In this document: piece by piece, positions 33,926-34,588 of the stretch
Layout: each line of letters begins with the position of its first letter
How positions within the stretch are numbered: position 1 is the first letter of the stretch
NCBI GenBank assembly: GCA_014382695.1
Contig: JACNJF010000139.1
Span: 1 to 34,588, forward strand
DNA length: 34,588 nucleotides
Direction: 5' to 3'
Origin: Gammaproteobacteria bacterium
GTDB taxonomy: Bacteria > Pseudomonadota > Gammaproteobacteria > GCA-001735895
Notes under the pieces: generated by a model
Databases searched by the model: none
Told to the model about the DNA's origin: nothing
The model's input: only the letters and a program-made list of their open reading frames with translations
Position numbers and translations under genes: made by a program

Positions 33926-33958
33926 CGTGCTACACCGGATAAATCCGGTTAAACCCGA

Positions 33959-34588
33959 TTATTTGTAATCCGGGTTTCTATAGTTGACCGATGGCGCCAG
34001 ATCCTTCGGGTCAACCGGACTACGTGATATCCAGTTGATAACCATCTTCATATCCTTATCGGTAAAGCGCTTGATCTGATCGACCATGTCAGGATTGGCG
34101 TTACGACGCTTGCCATCTCTGATCCATTCAAACTGACGCAGCATATAGGCGTAATGCTGACCTTCGATACGTGGATAAAACTTGTCCGGATTACCCTGAC
34201 CATGATCACCATGGCATGTCACACAGTTGTCCGCGTAAAGTTTGGCACCCTGCTCATACTCTGGTGTACCTTTTTCCCATTCACCCTTTCCGTTATCCGG
34301 GTTCATCGGCAGCGATGCGATATAGGCGGTAACATCCGCCATTGCCTGCTCATCACCGATCGACTCCGGTAATGCAAATGGATACATGGTCGGGTTATCA
34401 CGGTTTAATGCACGAATATCGGCCAGCTGCTTGATCAGCACTTCACGCGACTGTCCGGCAAGCTGAGGGAAAGTGCCGTTGGTCATGCCCCAGCCTTCCA
34501 GCAGGTGACAGGCCGAGCACACTTCATACACCTCGATGCCATTCTGCCGATTCGGCGTTAGCGTCATCGCCACATCCTTTTCACCGCC
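33959..34588 (-). CDS. Dihaem cytochrome c, N-terminus cut by the right edge
   Basis: At least 209 codons are visible and the frame stays open to the window edge. A start at GTG 34573 or ATG 34567 would leave no signal peptide, yet haem attachment occurs in the periplasm, so the real start lies beyond the edge. Two c-type haem motifs, CSACH and CVTCH, each head a cytochrome c domain followed by FPQLAGQ or YPRIEGQ and a Tyr/Gln-rich helix, the c4-like plan; MYPF and NPDM supply candidate Met ligands. It leads the nos accessory genes, so it probably follows nosZ and gives electrons to it. It resembles the dihaem protein at 26120 in layout but is clearly divergent. Confidence 0.88.
   Translation of the reverse strand, partial: GGEKDVAMTLTPNRQNGIEVYEVCSACHLLEGWGMTNGTFPQLAGQSREVLIKQLADIRALNRDNPTMYPFALPESIGDEQAMADVTAYIASLPMNPDNGKGEWEKGTPEYEQGAKLYADNCVTCHGDHGQGNPDKFYPRIEGQHYAYMLRQFEWIRDGKRRNANPDMVDQIKRFTDKDMKMVINWISRSPVDPKDLAPSVNYRNPDYK

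Noticed and set aside
34565-34573. True start of the right-edge cytochrome c at GTG 34573 or ATG 34567, which follow AAGGA
   Set aside because: The resulting protein would lack a signal peptide needed for periplasmic haem attachment, and the frame is open to the edge.

Overview
The window looks like chromosomal DNA from a denitrifying or N2O-reducing proteobacterium, most likely a gammaproteobacterium. The grounds are a homodimeric-type pyruvate dehydrogenase operon whose E3 carries its own lipoyl domain, an 'atypical' (clade II-style) nitrous oxide reductase accessory cluster, several secreted multihaem-type cytochromes, a PEP-CTERM protein and very large modular lipoproteins. No tRNA, rRNA, CRISPR array, transposase or integrase is visible.

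Left part (1-11.2 kb, + strand). A giant lipoprotein of about 3000 residues is cut by the left edge. It is followed by a 601-residue secreted coiled-coil protein with an internal duplication, ended by a good terminator. Neither has an assignable biochemical function.

Accessory island (11.2-14.1 kb). A single Fic-domain gene, whose N-terminal half resembles an AbiEi-type antitoxin/winged-helix regulator, sits among dispersed repeats. Directly upstream are four copies of ATAAGCGAA at an exact 24-bp period, a plausible autoregulatory operator. A PEP-CTERM surface protein with a strong terminator follows.

Central metabolism (15.1-22.2 kb, - strand). One tight operon aceE-aceF-lpd-lipA encodes all three pyruvate dehydrogenase subunits plus lipoyl synthase, which makes the cofactor for E2 and the lipoyl-E3. 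Two AT-rich palindromes lie upstream of aceE.

Right part (23-34.6 kb). A bacteriohemerythrin is followed by a minus-strand set (secreted pentapeptide-repeat protein, small exported protein, substrate-binding-protein/SCO1 fusion). A perfect FNR/DNR-type box separates this set from a divergent dihaem cytochrome c gene. Then comes the nos accessory operon, read right to left: dihaem cytochrome c (cut by the right edge), nosB-like, nosD, nosG, nosH, nosF, nosL, nosY and a small membrane-anchored protein. nosZ itself is not in the window and is expected just beyond the right edge. NosG/NosH would carry electrons across the membrane, cytochromes c would deliver them, NosD/F/Y/L would supply copper or sulfur for the Cu centres, and the SCO1 fusion may be an additional copper-handling factor.

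Most interesting: (1) the SBP-SCO1 fusion whose metal-binding histidines in the SBP half are lost while the SCO1 copper site is intact, behind an FNR-type box next to nos; (2) the AbiEi-like/Fic fusion with its 24-bp iterated repeats.
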